Source: Litorivicinus sp. (GTDB taxonomy: Bacteria > Pseudomonadota > Gammaproteobacteria > Pseudomonadales > Litorivicinaceae). From it: a DNA stretch of 18,678 bases. Both the position numbers and the translations under genes were made by a program. Positions 1 through 11,605 of this stretch are shown here, piece after piece. Below the pieces are notes generated by a model. That model did not search any database. It was not told the origin of the DNA and worked only from the letters and a program-made list of their open reading frames with translations. Position 1 is the stretch's first letter. Every line of letters begins with the position of its first letter. Location of the stretch: the NCBI GenBank assembly GCA_018402605.1, contig JAGYIK010000014.1, forward strand, positions 1-18,678, in the 5' to 3' direction.

Positions 1-22
1 GCTCAAACTTCTCTTTTGCCAT
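1..22 (-). CDS. tufA: Elongation factor Tu, first codons only (partial, window edge)
   Basis: Only the start codon and about six codons lie in the window, reading M-A-K-E-K-F-E on the minus strand. They match the start of the second EF-Tu copy at 16224, apart from one base. EF-Tu carries aminoacyl-tRNA to the ribosome as a GTP complex. A purine-rich CGGAG motif lies just upstream of the ATG, and the gap to the fusA stop is only 23 bases, the usual fusA-tufA arrangement of the str operon. The call rests on this short identity plus position, and nothing can be said about the rest of the gene. Confidence 0.85.
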
Positions 23-45
23 CTTTCTAAACTCCGATATTGCAA

Positions 46-2126
46 TTAGCTATTTTTCTTAATCACTTCTTCTGCGACGCTGTTCGGTGCTTCAGCATAC
101 TTCGCAAATTCCATGCTGTACGATGCGCGACCTTGCGTGAATCCACGCAAATCAGTCGCATATCCAAACATCTCAGCCAGTGGCACTTCAGCTCGCACGA
201 GCTTAATTCCACCGATACCATCATCCATGCCCTGAATCAGACCACGACGGCGGTTCAAATCGCCGATGACGTCACCCATGTTCTCTTCAGGGGTCACGAC
301 TTCAACCTTCATGATTGGCTCTAAAAGGGCAGGATTTGCTTCCAATGCGCCTTTCTTCATCGCCATGGAACCCGCGATCTTAAAGGCCATCTCGTTCGAA
401 TCCACTTCGTGGAACGATCCATCATAGAGCGTCGCACGAACGCCCAAGAGTGGGAATCCAGCCAACACACCATTGGTCATTTGCTCTTCGATACCCTTGG
501 ACACCGCAGGAATATATTCCTTCGGTACCACACCACCAACAATCGCGTTGACGAACTCGAAGTTGGTCTCGCCATCGAGTGGTAACGGCTCGATTCGCAC
601 GACCACGTGACCATACTGACCACGACCACCGGACTGACGAACAAACTTGCCCTCGACTTCCACGGTCTTGCGGATCGCTTCACGGTAGGACACCTGCGGC
701 GCACCCACGCTGCACTCAACGCTGAATTCACGACGCATCCGGTCGACAATGATGTCGAGGTGTAATTCACCCATTCCAGAAATGATCGTCTGACCCGTCT
801 CTTCGTCGGTCTTCACGCGGAAGGATGGATCTTCTTGCGCCAATTTACCGAGTGCAATACCCATTTTTTCTTGGTCCGCTTTCGACTTCGGCTCAACCGA
901 CAACGAAATCACGGGCTCAGGGAATTCCATCCGCTCCAAAATGATCGGGTGCGTCAAATCACACAAGGTATCACCCGTGGTCACATCTTTCAGACCGACG
1001 GCTGCAGCGATGTCACCCGCACGCACTTCTTTGATCTCTTCACGGCTGTTCGCGTGCATCTGCACCATACGGCCCACGCGATCTTTCTTACCCACAGAGT
1101 TCAGAACCGAGTCGCTGCCATTCAGAACACCTGAATACACACGGAAGAAAGTTAATGTGCCGACGAATGATCTGTTGCAATCTTGAAAGCTGCCAAGGCA
1201 GCAAATGGTGCTTGCCAGTTGCTGGGCGTATCTTCAGTTTCGCCTTTCTTCAGACCACGAATCGCTTCAACCCCGTCTGGCGCAGGCAGGTAATCACAAC
1301 GCAGTCCATCGCTTGAACACCCTTGTTCTAAATGCCGTGCCACAGACAAGGCACGATTCACGCGCCAAAGTCCGCTCACGCAAACCTTGCTTGATTTCGG
1401 CTTCGGTCAACTCACCGTCTGTGAGGTACTTGTCCATCAGGGTTTCGTTGGCTTCTGCCGCGAGCCTATCATCTCTTCGCGAAGTGATAGCATGACGGAT
1501 CGCCACTTCTGCGGGAATTTCTTCATAGCTGAAGGTCGTTCCATGTCTTCTTCGTTCCAAGCGATGTACTTGTTCTTCACAAGATCGACAACGCCTTTGG
1601 AAGCTGCACCAATCCGCACATTGAATCGGCACTGGCGGTCGCAATTTAAACGATTGCAGCACCTGATTTACAACACGAATGAAATCCGCACCGTCACGGT
1701 CCATCTTGTTTACGAAACAAATCCGCGGCACGCTGCATTTATCGGCCTGGCGCTGGGTATACCACATTGTCTCAGACTGTGGCCTAATGCCTGATGCAGC
1801 ACAGAACACAACGACCGCACTGTCAAGAACGCATTGAACGTCTACAACTCAATGGTGAACACGTGCCCTGGGTGTATCGATAATATTAATACGGTGCTTA
1901 TCGAACTGCTTATCCATGCCTTGCCAGAAGGTCGTGGTCGCAGCCGAGGTAATCGCAATTCCGCGCTCTTGTTCTTGGCCATCCAGTCCATGGTTGCTGC
2001 AATTGTCGTGCACTTACCACCTTGTGGTTGACGCCTGTGTAGAACAGCACGCGCTCTGTTGTTGTCGTCTTACCAGCATCAACGTAGCAAATGCCAATGT
2101 TACGGTAGCGGTTAATCGGGTGGCAT
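46..2126 (-). CDS. fusA: Translation elongation factor G, frameshifted in its N-terminal half
   Basis: EF-G is the GTPase that drives ribosomal translocation after peptide bond formation and helps ribosome recycling. The last 364 residues (46-1140) are in one clean frame and include the domain III-V blocks GQTIISGMGELHLDIIVDRM and SGGRGQYGHVV, and the C-terminal DVIGDLNRRRGLIQGM. Upstream, 1140-2126 reads as EF-G only by changing frame several times. VDAGKTTTTERVLFYTG (P-loop), the DTPG/GHV G3 region and FVNKMDR (NKxD, G4) are all recognisable. One clear lesion lies near 1170, where the codons for ATDPFVGT have lost a C from a CC pair. The start is placed at the ATG at 2124-2126, just before the NRYRNIGIC-like coding. 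The total span of about 2.08 kb is close to the family norm of 2.1 kb. I treat the lesions as sequence errors because EF-G is essential. Confidence 0.93.
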
Positions 2127-2169
2127 GCGCTACCGTTACTCTTCCAGGCCGGCGGCCGGCATCAAATAA

Positions 2170-2624
2170 TTAGAAACGGAATGCGAGAACGCCTTGTTCG
2201 TTTCAGCCACTGATGCACGTCTTCACGCTTCTTCACGGCAGCGCCGCGGCTGTCGACCGTATCTAGGGATTGAATTGCGCCAAACGCGTGTCGACTTCAC
2301 CACGCTTGGCGTACTCAACCAACTACCGCATACAATGCGGTCCGACGACTTGGGCGCACTTCAACAGGCACTGGGTCGCCCCACCGACGTCGTGACTTCA
2401 CTTCACCATCGGCGCGATGTTATCATCGAGCGCTCTGGTTAAAGACTTCGCGGATCACCACTGTTTTTTTTTTGACGCGACAAGCGCACCATAAAACGAT
2501 AGATTCTGCAATGGACTTTTTCCGCTTCCATCACGTGGTTAATAAACTTCGCGAGCACTATTGATCACCGAACTTTTGGATCCGGGAGAATTTCACGTTT
2601 TACGGGGACACGACGTTCTGGCAT
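2170..2624 (-). CDS. rpsG: 30S ribosomal protein S7, frameshifted
   Basis: S7 nucleates assembly of the 30S head by binding the 3' domain of 16S rRNA and lies near the E-site tRNA. The start ATG at 2622-2624 reads MPERRVPVKREILPD, with a good AAAGGAAAG ribosome site upstream. The end is placed at the TAA at 2170-2172, after codons for MAEANKAFSH. Between them the protein can be followed only by switching frames: KFINHVMEAEK-like, ASKKNSGDP, NIAPMVE(V)KSRRVGGAT, PVEVRPSRRTAL, GAAVKKREDVH. The span of 455 bases is about 16 short of the usual 156-codon gene, so there is net base loss. A run of ten T (ten A in the mRNA) at 2464-2473 sits where nine would keep frame. It lies between rpsL and fusA as in other str operons. 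Confidence 0.9.
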
Positions 2625-2717
2625 TGTACTTTCCTTTTTCAGGTCAATCCGAACAGGTCTGGTTTACTGAGTATGGCGAGCCATATAATGTATAACTGCG
2701 ATAGTTGCGGAGAATGC

Positions 2718-3084
2718 TTAGCGACGCTTTGCACCATACTTCGAGCGGCCCTGCTTCGGTTATTCACCGGCGTGTTCCAGCGCGCTACGCACGGTGATAA
2801 CGCACACCTGGCAAATCTTCACTTTCGGCCACCGCGAATCAGCATTAAACTGAGTGCTCCTGCAGGTTGTGGCCTTCACCACCAATGTAAGAAGACACTT
2901 CAAATCCATTGGTTAAACGAACACGGCACACCTTACGAAGCGCTGAGTTCGGCTTTTTCGGTGTGGTTGTGTACACACGGGTACATACACCGCGACGCTG
3001 TGGACAAGCCTGCAACGCAGGCACGTCAGTTTTGACGACCTTACGCTTCCGAGGCTTGCGAACAAGCTGATTAATTGTTGCCAT
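2718..3084 (-). CDS. rpsL: 30S ribosomal protein S12, frameshifted near its C-terminus
   Basis: S12 sits at the 30S decoding centre and governs translational accuracy. The start is the ATG at 3082-3084 (MATINQLVRKPRKRK), set by the AGGAGG motif six bases upstream; a longer upstream reading lacks such a site. The first 79 codons are intact through PKKPNSALRKVCRVRLTNGF and GGEGHNLQEHSV. The lysine block where streptomycin-resistance changes occur (KKPNS) is wild type. After that, 2718-2850 carries several one-base changes: the stretch for LIRGGRVKDLPG has extra A bases and loses one G of a GG pair, and QGRSKYGAKR is readable in another frame. The TAA at 2718-2720 is the probable stop. The length of 367 bases compares with about 372-375 for the family. 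It is the first gene of the str operon, just downstream of a strong promoter-like sequence. Confidence 0.93.
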
Positions 3085-3105
3085 CGGCAACCTCCTAGTC
3101 CATTG

Positions 3106-3136
3106 CAAAAATAGGGCGCGATCATAGGCGCGCCCT
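3106..3136 (-). terminator. Terminator-like hairpin between rpoC and rpsL
   Basis: On the minus strand an 8-bp stem AGGGCGCG/CGCGCCCT encloses an 8-base loop CCTATGAT and is followed by ATTTTTG. This has the form of an intrinsic terminator closing the rplKAJL-rpoBC transcription unit, 24 bases after the rpoC stop. The same bases also contain the -10 element of a promoter-like sequence for rpsL (see 3121-3149), so the hairpin may serve the upstream transcript only. I infer termination from structure alone. Confidence 0.65.
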
Positions 3137-3149
3137 CTCTGACAGTCAA
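3121..3149 (-). promoter_or_regulatory. Sigma-70 promoter-like sequence for the str operon (rpsL)
   Basis: Minus strand: -35 TTGACT at 3144-3149, a 17-base spacer, and -10 TATGAT at 3121-3126. Each hexamer matches the consensus at five of six positions and the spacing is optimal. The discriminator CGCGCCC follows directly; GC-rich discriminators of this type are typical of stringently controlled (ppGpp/DksA) stable RNA and ribosomal protein promoters. Transcription would begin near 3112-3114, leaving a leader of about 30 bases before the rpsL ATG. The -10 lies in the loop of the terminator-like hairpin. Confidence 0.7.
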
Positions 3150-3160
3150 GTCAGCGGAAT

Positions 3161-6100
3161 TTACTCCGCTGCTTCTTGCCCCTGAGACTCAATCTCAGAA
3201 ATCTCTCGACTCAACGCCTCTGCAACTTCCGCTGCAGTCACACGCGGATCATCCATTCCTTCAGCACGCTTACGCTTGCGCTCTGCGTGGTACGCCAAAC
3301 CGGTTCCTGCTGGAATCAATCGACCCACAACCACGTTCTCTTTCAAGCCACGGAGATTGTCTGACTTACCGGTCACAGCCGCTTCGGTCAGTACACGCGT
3401 GGTCTCCTGGAACGAGGCCGCAGAGATAAACGACTCTGTCGCCAATGAGGCCTTGGTGATACCGAGCAATTGACGGTCGCCACGCGCTTCGATCTTGCTG
3501 TCACCGCGTAACCGATCGTTCTCTTCAAGCATCTGGGTGTACTCCACCTGATCACCTGCAATGAACGACGAGTCACCAATTTGTGTGACTTCAACCTTCC
3601 GCAACATCTGGCGAATAATCACCTCAATGTGCTTATCGTTAATGGTCACACCCTGGAGACGGTAAACATCCTGGATCTCGTTGGTGATGTACTTCGCGAG
3701 CTCCGACACGCCGAGGAGGCGCAGAATATCGTGCGGATTCGATGGACCATCAGAGATGACCTCACCCTTTTGCACCTGCTCACCCTCAAACACGTTCAAT
3801 TGACGCCACTTCGGAATCAAAAGCTCCACTGGATCGGAACCATCTTCAGGTGAAATCACCAGACGGATCTTGCCCTTGGTTTCCTTACCAAACGAAACAT
3901 GCCCAGTGACTTCCGCGAGAATCGAGGACTCTTTCGGCTTCCGAGCTTCGAACAAGTCAGCAACGCGTGGCAGACCACCCGTGATATCACGGGTCTTCGA
4001 AGATTCCTGTGGAATCCGCGAGACAATCGTACCGGCATCAATCGTTGCGCCATCTTCCAGTGACACCAATGCACCACCGGGCAGTTGGAAGTGTGCAATA
4101 GGCTCGTCAGTGATCGACGCACCCGCCGCATACAAGAAGATGCCTGGCTTCAGGTCTTTACCCGCTGCTGGGCGATCTTTTTCGTCGATCACCTCGTAGC
4201 TCGCCAGACCGGTCAGATCGTCGACCTGACGCTTCACGGTAATACCGTCTTCAAAGCCTTGGTAACGGAGTACACCCGCACGATCTGCAATGATCGGATG
4301 GGTGTGTGGGTCCCAAGTCGCAACGACGGCACCGGCTTCAACGACTGCACCTTCGCGCACGTTAATGACCGCGCCATACGGCAACTTATAGGACTCACGC
4401 TCACGACCGTGCTCATCGGCAATACCCAATGCACCCGAGCGCGAGACCGCAACCAAGTCGCCATTGGTCCGCTCAACCCACTTCAGGTTGTGCAGACGAA
4501 TCGCACCGCCATGCTTCACCTCAATCCGATCGGCGGCAGATGCTCGACTGGCCGCACCACCGATGTGGAAGGTCCGCATCGTTAACTGCGTACCCGGCTC
4601 ACCGATAGACTGCGCCGCAATCACACCGACTGCCTCACCCACGTTCACCAAGTGGCCACGACCGAGGTCACGGCCATAACACTTAGAACACACACCGTGA
4701 CGGATGTCACAGGTGATCGGCGAACGCACAACCAACTCGTCCACACCCCAGCCTTCGATCTTATCGGCCAGACGCTCATCGATCAGCGATCCCGCTTCCA
4801 ACAACACCTCGTCAGAGCCAGGCTTCACGATGTCATGCGCGACCACACGCCCAAGAATTCGGCTCGCCAGCGGCACAACGACGTCGCCACCTTCAATTAA
4901 CGGCGTCATTCTGAGGCCCTGATCGGTTCCGCAATCATGGTCTGTAATCACCAGATCCTGCGCCACATCGACCAAACGACGCGTCAGGTATCCTGAGTTC
5001 GCCGTCTTCAATGCCGTATCGGCCAGACCTTTACGTGCACCGTGGGTGGAGATGAAGTACTGAAGTACCGAAAGACCTTCACGGAAGTTCGCCGTAATCG
5101 GCGTTTCAATGATCGAGCCATCTGGCTTCGCCATCAAACCACGCATACCCGCCAGCTGACGAATCTGTGCAGCGGAACCCCGAGCACCGGAGTCGGCCAT
5201 CATAAAGACAGAGTTGAACGAATCCTGAATGATGGTTTTTCCATCCGCATCGATTGCTTCTTCTTTACCAATGCGATCCATCATCTTCTTCGCAACCAAA
5301 TCGTTGGCACGCGCCCAGATGTCGATCACTTTGTTGTACTTCTCGCCTTGGGTGACCAAACCGGATGCAAACTGATCTTCAATTTCCTTCACCTGCGGCT
5401 TTCGGCTTCGCTGATGATCTGCGCTTTTTCTTCAGGAATTTCAAAGTCATTCACACCGATAGAGGAGCCAGAACGTGTCGCGTAACTGAAGCCCATACAT
5501 CAGCTGGTCAGCAAAAATCACGGTCTCTTTGAGCCCGACACGACGATAGCAGGCGTTGATCAACTTCGAGATCGCCTTCTTCGTCATGTTCTGGTCAACA
5601 ATTAAGAACGGCAGGCCATCCGGCACAATGGAGAACAAAATGGCACGGCCGACTGTGGTATCCAATCTTCGTCGCTGATGTTGTATGGCCTCTGCGTCCG
5701 TCACGACTTCATCAATCCGTACTTTGATGCGAGCCTGCAAATGCACCTTACGGGCACCGTAGGCGCGCAATACTTCATCGATATCGGTGAACACCATGCC
5801 TTCGCCATACGCATTAATCTGCTCACGCGTCATGTAGTACAGACCCAACACAACGTCCTGGGATGGAACGATGATTGGCTCACCATTGGCAGGTGATAAG
5901 ACGTTATTGGTCGATATCATGAGCGCTCGCGCTTCAAGCTGCGCTTCCAAAGTCAGCGGCAAATGCACTGCCATTTGGTCACCGTCAAAGTCGGCGTTGT
6001 AGGCCGCGCACACGCAGTGGTGTAACTGAATAGCCTTACCTTCAATCAACAATGGCTCGAATGCCTGGATGCCCAAACGGTGGAGTGTCGGCGCGCGGTT

Positions 6101-7367
6101 CAGGAGCACTGATGCTCACGAATCACTTCAGCAAGATATCCCAAACTTCAGGAGTTTCACGCTCGACCATCTTCTTCGCAGCTTTGATCGTCGTGGCCAA
6201 ACCACGTGCCTCAAGCTTTGCGTAAATAAACGGTTTGAACAGCTCCAATGCCATCTTCTTTGGAAGACCGCACTGATGCAGTTTCAAGTATGGGCCTACC
6301 ACGATCACCGAACGACCGGAATAGTCAACGCGCTTCCCGAGCAGGTTCTGACGGAAACGACCTTGCTTACCCTTGATCATGTCAGCCAGTGACTTCAACG
6401 GACGCTTATTCGATCCAGTGATCGCACGACCGCGGCGACCGTTATCCAAGAGCGCATCAACAGACTCTTGCAACATCCGCTTTTCGTTACGCACGATGAT
6501 ATCGGGCGCACGGAGTTCCAAAAGACGCTTCAAACGGTTGTTCCGGTTGATCACGCGACGGTACAAATCGTTCAAATCCGAGGTGGCGAAACGACCGCCA
6601 TCGAGAGGTACCAATGGACGAAGATCCGGCGGCAACACTGGCAACACTTCCATGATCATCCACTCGGGCTTATTGCCACTGTCACGGAACGATTCCAAAA
6701 GTTTCAGGCGCTTAGATAACTTCTTCAGCTTGGTTTCTGAATTGGTATTTGGGATTTCTTCACGCATGTTGGTGATTTCGTCATCGAGATCCATATCGAT
6801 CATCAGTGCGCGAATCGCCTCAGCGCCCATCATGGCATTGAAGTCATCTTGGTATTCCTCGAACGCTTCGAAGAATTGCTCGTCTGACAACAGCTGGCCA
6901 CGCTCAAGCGGCGTCATACCTGGGTCCACAACCACGTAGGTTTCGAAGTACAGGATTCGCTCAATGTCGCGAAGGGTCATATCCAGCAACAGGCCAATCC
7001 GAGACGGCAGTGACTTCAGGAACCAGATATGGCACACCGGGCTGGCCAGCTCAATGTGACCCATCCGCTCACGACGGACCTTGGTTTGCGTGACTTCAAC
7101 GCCGCACTTTTCACAGACCACACCGCGGTGCTTCAAACGCTTGTACTTACCGCACAGGCATTCGAAATCCTTCACAGGTCCGAAAATGCGTGCACAAAAC
7201 AGACCATCACGCTCGGGCTTAAAGGTCCGGTAGTTAATGGTTTCCGGTTTCTTCACCTCACCGAAGGACCACGAACGGATCTCTTCAGGCGACGCAAGGC
7301 CGATACGTATCCGATCGAAGTCGGAGGATTGTCCCTGGCTTTTTAACAGGTTCAACAAGTCTTTCAT
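3161..7367 (-). CDS. rpoC: RNA polymerase beta' subunit, with two frameshifted spots
   Basis: The beta' subunit forms the active site with beta. The start ATG at 7367 (MKDLLNLLKSQGQ) follows a GGAGAG site. In order, it shows the N-terminal zinc-binding cysteines (CLCGKYKRLKHRGVVCEKCG), the lid/rudder region with GKRVDYSGRSVI, the catalytic NADFDGD motif (about 5980-6000) that binds the active-site magnesium, the second zinc site (CDIRHGVCSKCYGRD, about 4680-4710) and the bridge-helix/trigger-loop region with GEPGTQLTMRTFHIGG. The C-terminus ends GQEAAE. Frame is lost at about 6112-6128 (two one-base losses, GG to G and CC to C, in codons for DILAEVIREHPVLLNR), near 5487 after QLMY, and near 5400 before VKEIED. 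The total of 4207 bases fits the usual 1,399-1,407 codons. rpoB ends 26 bases upstream. Confidence 0.97.
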
Positions 7368-7393
7368 TGCTTAGCTCTCCAATTCCTACCGAC

Positions 7394-10300
7394 TTACTCG
7401 TTTTCCAGTTCAACAGAGATACCGAGTGATCGGATCTCCTTGACCAGTACGTTGAATGATTCAGGCATACCCGGCTCCATGCGGTGATCACCGTCGACGA
7501 TGTTTTTATACATCCGCGTCCGGCCATTCACGTCATCCGACTTCACAGTCAGCATCTCTTGGAGCGTATAGGCAGCACCGTAGGCTTCGAGGGCCCACAC
7601 TTCCATTTCACCGAAGCGCTGACCACCGAACTGCGCTTTACCACCCAGTGGCTGCTGCGTGACGAGCGAGTACGATCCAGTCGAACGGGCGTGCATCTTG
7701 TCATCGACCAAGTGGTTCAACTTCAACATGTACATGTAGCCCACAGTGACAGGACGCTCAAATGCCTCTCCGGTGCGACCGTCATACAGCGTGAACTGTC
7801 CAGACTCCGGCATATCCGCCAACTCGAGGAGACCTTTGATTTGCGCTTCCTTCGCGCCGTCGAATGCCGGTGTTGCAAAGGGCACACCCTCTTCGAGGTT
7901 CTTCGCCAAGGCGAAGATTTCGCTATCAGACAGCGACTTCAGATCTTCTTGAGTGCCACCGATCTTGTTGTAGATTTGATCTAAGAATGTCCGCAACTCA
8001 GCGACTTTCGCTTGTTGCTTCAACATGCCACTGATCTTATCGCCCAAGCCCTTCGCCGCCATACCCAGGTGCATTTCCAACACCTGACCGACGTTCATAC
8101 GACTGGGTACACCCAGTGGGTTCAAGACGATATCAACCGGATCACCATTTTCATCAAACGGCATATCCTCTTCAGGCATGATGACTGAAATCACACCCTT
8201 GTTACCGTGACGGCCCGCCATCTTATCGCCTGGCTGAATACGACGCTTCACAGCGACATACACCTTAACGATCTTCAGAACGCCCGGCGCGAGGTCATCA
8301 CCCTGGGTGAGCTTTTTCTTCTTCACTTCAAAGGCATCATCAAGCGCCAAACGACGCTCTTTCAGTGACTTTTCAGCCTCAGCAATCAACGCGTTGAGCG
8401 CATCATCCGCCATCTTGACCTTGAACCATTCGGCTTCAGTCAAATTGGCCAGATAGTCTGCCGTTAGCGCATCACCTTTCTTCAAATTCGGTGCGCCAGC
8501 TACTTTCTGACCATCAAGCTGAGTTGCCAGATAACTAAAGGTCGCCTCAGCAACAATCCGATACTCTTCGTTCAGATCCTTTCTGTACTCATCGAGCTGC
8601 TCTTCTTCAATTTGCTTCGCGCGGGTATCTTTCTCAATCCCGTCACGCGTGAAGACCTGCACATCGATGACGGTCCCGGTCGTTCCGGTGCCAACGCGCA
8701 TTGAGGTGTCTTTCACATCAGAGGCTTTTTCACCGAAGATGGCACGCAACAACTTCTCTTCTGGAGTGAGCTGCGTTTCGCCTTTTGGTGTCACCTTACC
8801 GACCAGAATGTCGCCAGGCTTCACTTCGGCGCCGATGTGGACAATACCGACTTCATCGAGTTTGCCGAGCGCACTCTCACCCACGTTTGGAATATCCGCG
8901 GTGATCTCTTCGGCGCCCAACTTGGTATCACGCGCCACACACGAGAACTCTTGGATGTGGATGGTTGTGAACCGTTCTTCCCTTGACCACCTTTTCAGAG
9001 ATCAAAATCGAGTCTTCGAAGTTGTACCCATTCCACAGCATGAACGCATTACGCATGTTCTGACCTAAAGCCCAATTCACCCGTATCCGCCGATGGACCA
9101 TCAGCCCAGCACATCACCACGTACGACCACATCACCGGCACTCACAATCGGACGCTGGTTGATACGCCTATGGTTCGAACGGGTGTACTTGGTCAAATTA
9201 AATGTCGACCGGCGCCTCGCGAGTCCGACTTCATCGGAATTGACCTTCTGGCGATTCGCTTGGCATCGACAAAATCAACCACACCGCGGTGTGAGGATCA
9301 CGCAGACTCCAGAGTCGACCGCCACATGGCGCTCCATACGTTCAACCAACGGCTTCTCGGCACGCAAGGTCGGCACAGCCTGACGCTGCATGTTGGATCC
9401 CATCAATGCGCGGTTCGCGTCATCGTGTTCAGGAACAGGTCAATGCCGCCGCGACCGAGACAACCTGACGTGGTGACACGTCCATGTACTCAGCACGCTC
9501 TGGCGGCATGACCGCAAATTCATTCATATGACGAACTGGAACCAGCTCTTCAACCAACTGACCCTTGTCGTTTGAGTTGCGCTGGCTGTGCATTGACGAA
9601 TTCAGATTCTTCGTCGCGGACAAATACTCGATGTTGTCGAGTGACTTTGCCATCTGACTACCGACGATATGGAGACTCAAAGGTCCATAGCGGTTAGTCC
9701 GTGCGAATGTGGCCGGTGAGTTGATCAAACCAATGTTTGGTCCCTCTGGCGTCTCAATTGGGCACCGGCCATAATGTGTTGGGTGCACATCGCGCACCTC
9801 AAAGCCTGCACGCTCACGTGTCAAACCACCTGGCCCCAATGCCGAGACACGACGCTTGTGCGTCACTTCTGACAATGGATTGTTCTGATCCATGAACTGG
9901 GACAACTGACTCGAGCCAAGACTCTTTCCCCAGCTGCCGCAACCGGCTTCGCGTTAATCAAATCACGCGGCATCAGACCTTCGGTTTCTGCCTGGCCTAA
10001 GCGCTCGCGTACGGCACGCTCCACGCGCGCAGACCCACACGGGGTGGTTTTCAGCCATCTCTCAACAGAGCGAACGCGACGGTTACCAAGTGATCGATGT
10101 CATCACAACGCCTTCACCATTGCGGATATCGATCAGCGTCTTCATCACAGCCAGATGTCATCTTTGCCAACGTTCCAGACCCATCTCTGTATCGCCGCCT
10201 TCCAGACTTTCTATTCCCCACGACGGTTGAACTTAATCCGACCCACTGCAGACAGGTCGTAACGGTCGGCCGGGAAAGACAAACTCTCGAACAGATTTTC

Positions 10301-11454
10301 CGCACTTTCTTTGGTCGGCGGCTCGCCTGGGCGCATCATCCGATAAATTTCGACCAGCGCTTCCCATCCGATTCGATGTCGAGTCACCCGCCAAGGTATC
10401 TGACATGTAGGCACCACGATCGAGATCGTGGTGCCATGCGTAATTTCTTTGTCCCGGCCTCACGAATCGCGTCGACGCTCTGAAGCGACAACGGATGGTT
10501 TGCAGCCACGATGACCTCACCAGTTGCCTGGTTGATCACGTCGGTCGCCAACACTTTGCCAACCAGATACTCATCAGCGACTTTCAATTCACTGAGATTC
10601 GCTTTCGCGAGTTCACGCACGTGACGGGCTGTGATCCGCTTTCCAGCCTCAACAATGACTTTGCCTTTGCCATCGACCAAATCGAAGCTCAGCGTTTCAC
10701 CACGCAGGCGCTCTGAAATCAGGTCCATAAGGACATCTTTCTTCACGAAGCGGAATTTTGTGTTCTCGAAGAACTCTTTCAGAATCTCGGCATCGGTCAT
10801 TTCCAGCGCACGCAACAAGATGGTTGCAGGCAGCTTCCGACGACGGTCAATCCGGACGAAAACCTGGTCTTTCGGATCAAACTCAAAATCCAACCATGAA
10901 CCACGGTAAGGAATGATTCGAGCGGAATAGAGTAACTTTCCAGAACTGTGCGTTTTGCCTTTGTCGTGCTCGAAGAACACGCCTGGCGAACGATGGAGCT
11001 GAGAGACAATGACGCGCTCAGTACCATTGATCACAAAGGTTCCGTTGTCCGTCATCAGCGGGATTTCGCCCATGTAGACTTCTTCTTCCTTGATGTCCTT
11101 CACAGACTTGTTGGCGCCTTCCTTTTCGAAAAGCACCAAACGAACCTTGACACGCAAGGGTGCAGCATAGGTATCGCCGCGCATGATGCACTCTTTCACA
11201 TCGAAAACAGGCTCGCCTAGTCTATAGCTGACATATTGCAGCTCTGCGTTACCTGAAAAGGATTGGATCGGGAATACCGACTGGAATGCAGCCTGCAAAC
11301 CGGCCGCAGTGCCGTTTGCCTCGACTGAACCGCCGTTTAAAAATTCGCGGTAAGAGTCCAATTGGATTGCCAGAAGCTGTGGAACTTCCATCACTGATGG
11401 CAAGATCCCAAAGTCCTTCCGAATACGTTTTTTCGCTGTGTACGAGTAAGCCAT
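7394..11454 (-). CDS. rpoB: RNA polymerase beta subunit, frameshifted in its middle third
   Basis: The beta subunit forms one side of the catalytic cleft and is the rifampicin target. The start ATG at 11454 (MAYSYTAKKRIRKDFG) has a GAGGAAGG site upstream. About 340 N-terminal codons (to roughly 10435) and the last 514 codons (7394-8938) are clean. The latter contain KRRIQPGDKMAGRHGNKGV and GGQRFGEMEVWALEAYGAA. Between them the frame changes many times, though VEIYRMMRPGEPPTKE, NGYNFEDSIL and the whole rifampicin region (SSQLSQFMDQNN, HKRRVSALGPGGL, about 9820-9920) can be read. The residues altered in common rifampicin resistance (the D of FMDQ, the H of THK, the S of VSAL) are wild type. One in-frame loss removes the V normally seen in GRVCPIETPEG. 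The span of 4061 bases is slightly short of the usual 4.07-4.09 kb. Confidence 0.97.
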
Positions 11455-11522
11455 TTGCCTTCCTCAACGTGTGAAAGTACATCCACCACGGATGCACTGT
11501 AATTCGTACCCCTAAGGGTTCC

Positions 11523-11547
11523 GGAGAGCACAGACACTGCACTCTCC
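11523..11547 (-). promoter_or_regulatory. Hairpin in the rplL-rpoB spacer, possible RNase processing site
   Basis: On the minus strand a ten-pair stem, GGAGAGTGCA with TGTGCTCTCC (two wobble pairs), closes a five-base loop. It lies about 70 bases before rpoB and after the attenuator-like hairpin. In E. coli the rplL-rpoB spacer holds an RNase III processing hairpin at an equivalent place; the same role here is an inference from position and shape. It has no U tract, so it is not a terminator. Confidence 0.45.
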
Positions 11548-11569
11548 GCAATCCTCTGAGCTAAAGCGC

Positions 11570-11598
11570 AAAAAGGCCGGTGGTCGAAACCACCAGCC
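11570..11598 (-). terminator. Intrinsic terminator or attenuator between rplL and rpoB
   Basis: Minus strand: a nine-pair stem GGCTGGTGG/CCACCGGCC (one wobble) with a six-base loop TTTCGA, followed directly by TTTTTG. This is a good intrinsic terminator, 36 bases after the rplL stop. There is no obvious strong promoter between it and rpoB, so partial termination is likely. That would fit the known need to make several-fold more L7/L12 and L10 than RNA polymerase, as with the E. coli rplL-rpoB attenuator. Confidence 0.75.
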
Positions 11599-11605
11599 AA
11601 TCTGC

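Noticed and set aside
2148..2160. GC-rich GCCGG/CCGGC hairpin in the rpsG-fusA gap as a regulatory site
   Set aside because: The stem is only five pairs, lies in an error-dense block, and has no T tract or known counterpart, so I do not list it as a feature.
4085..4585. Open frames of 100-200 codons on the plus strand, such as this one antisense to rpoC and those at 6373-6939 and 11638-12267
   Set aside because: They are shadows of strongly biased codons in rpoC, rplL and rplJ. No ribosome sites, family resemblance or independent promoters were seen.
9765..9780. Loss of the valine in the GRVCPIETPEG motif of RpoB as a real variant
   Set aside because: It is an in-frame three-base loss inside the most error-rich part of rpoB, so it cannot be trusted as biology.
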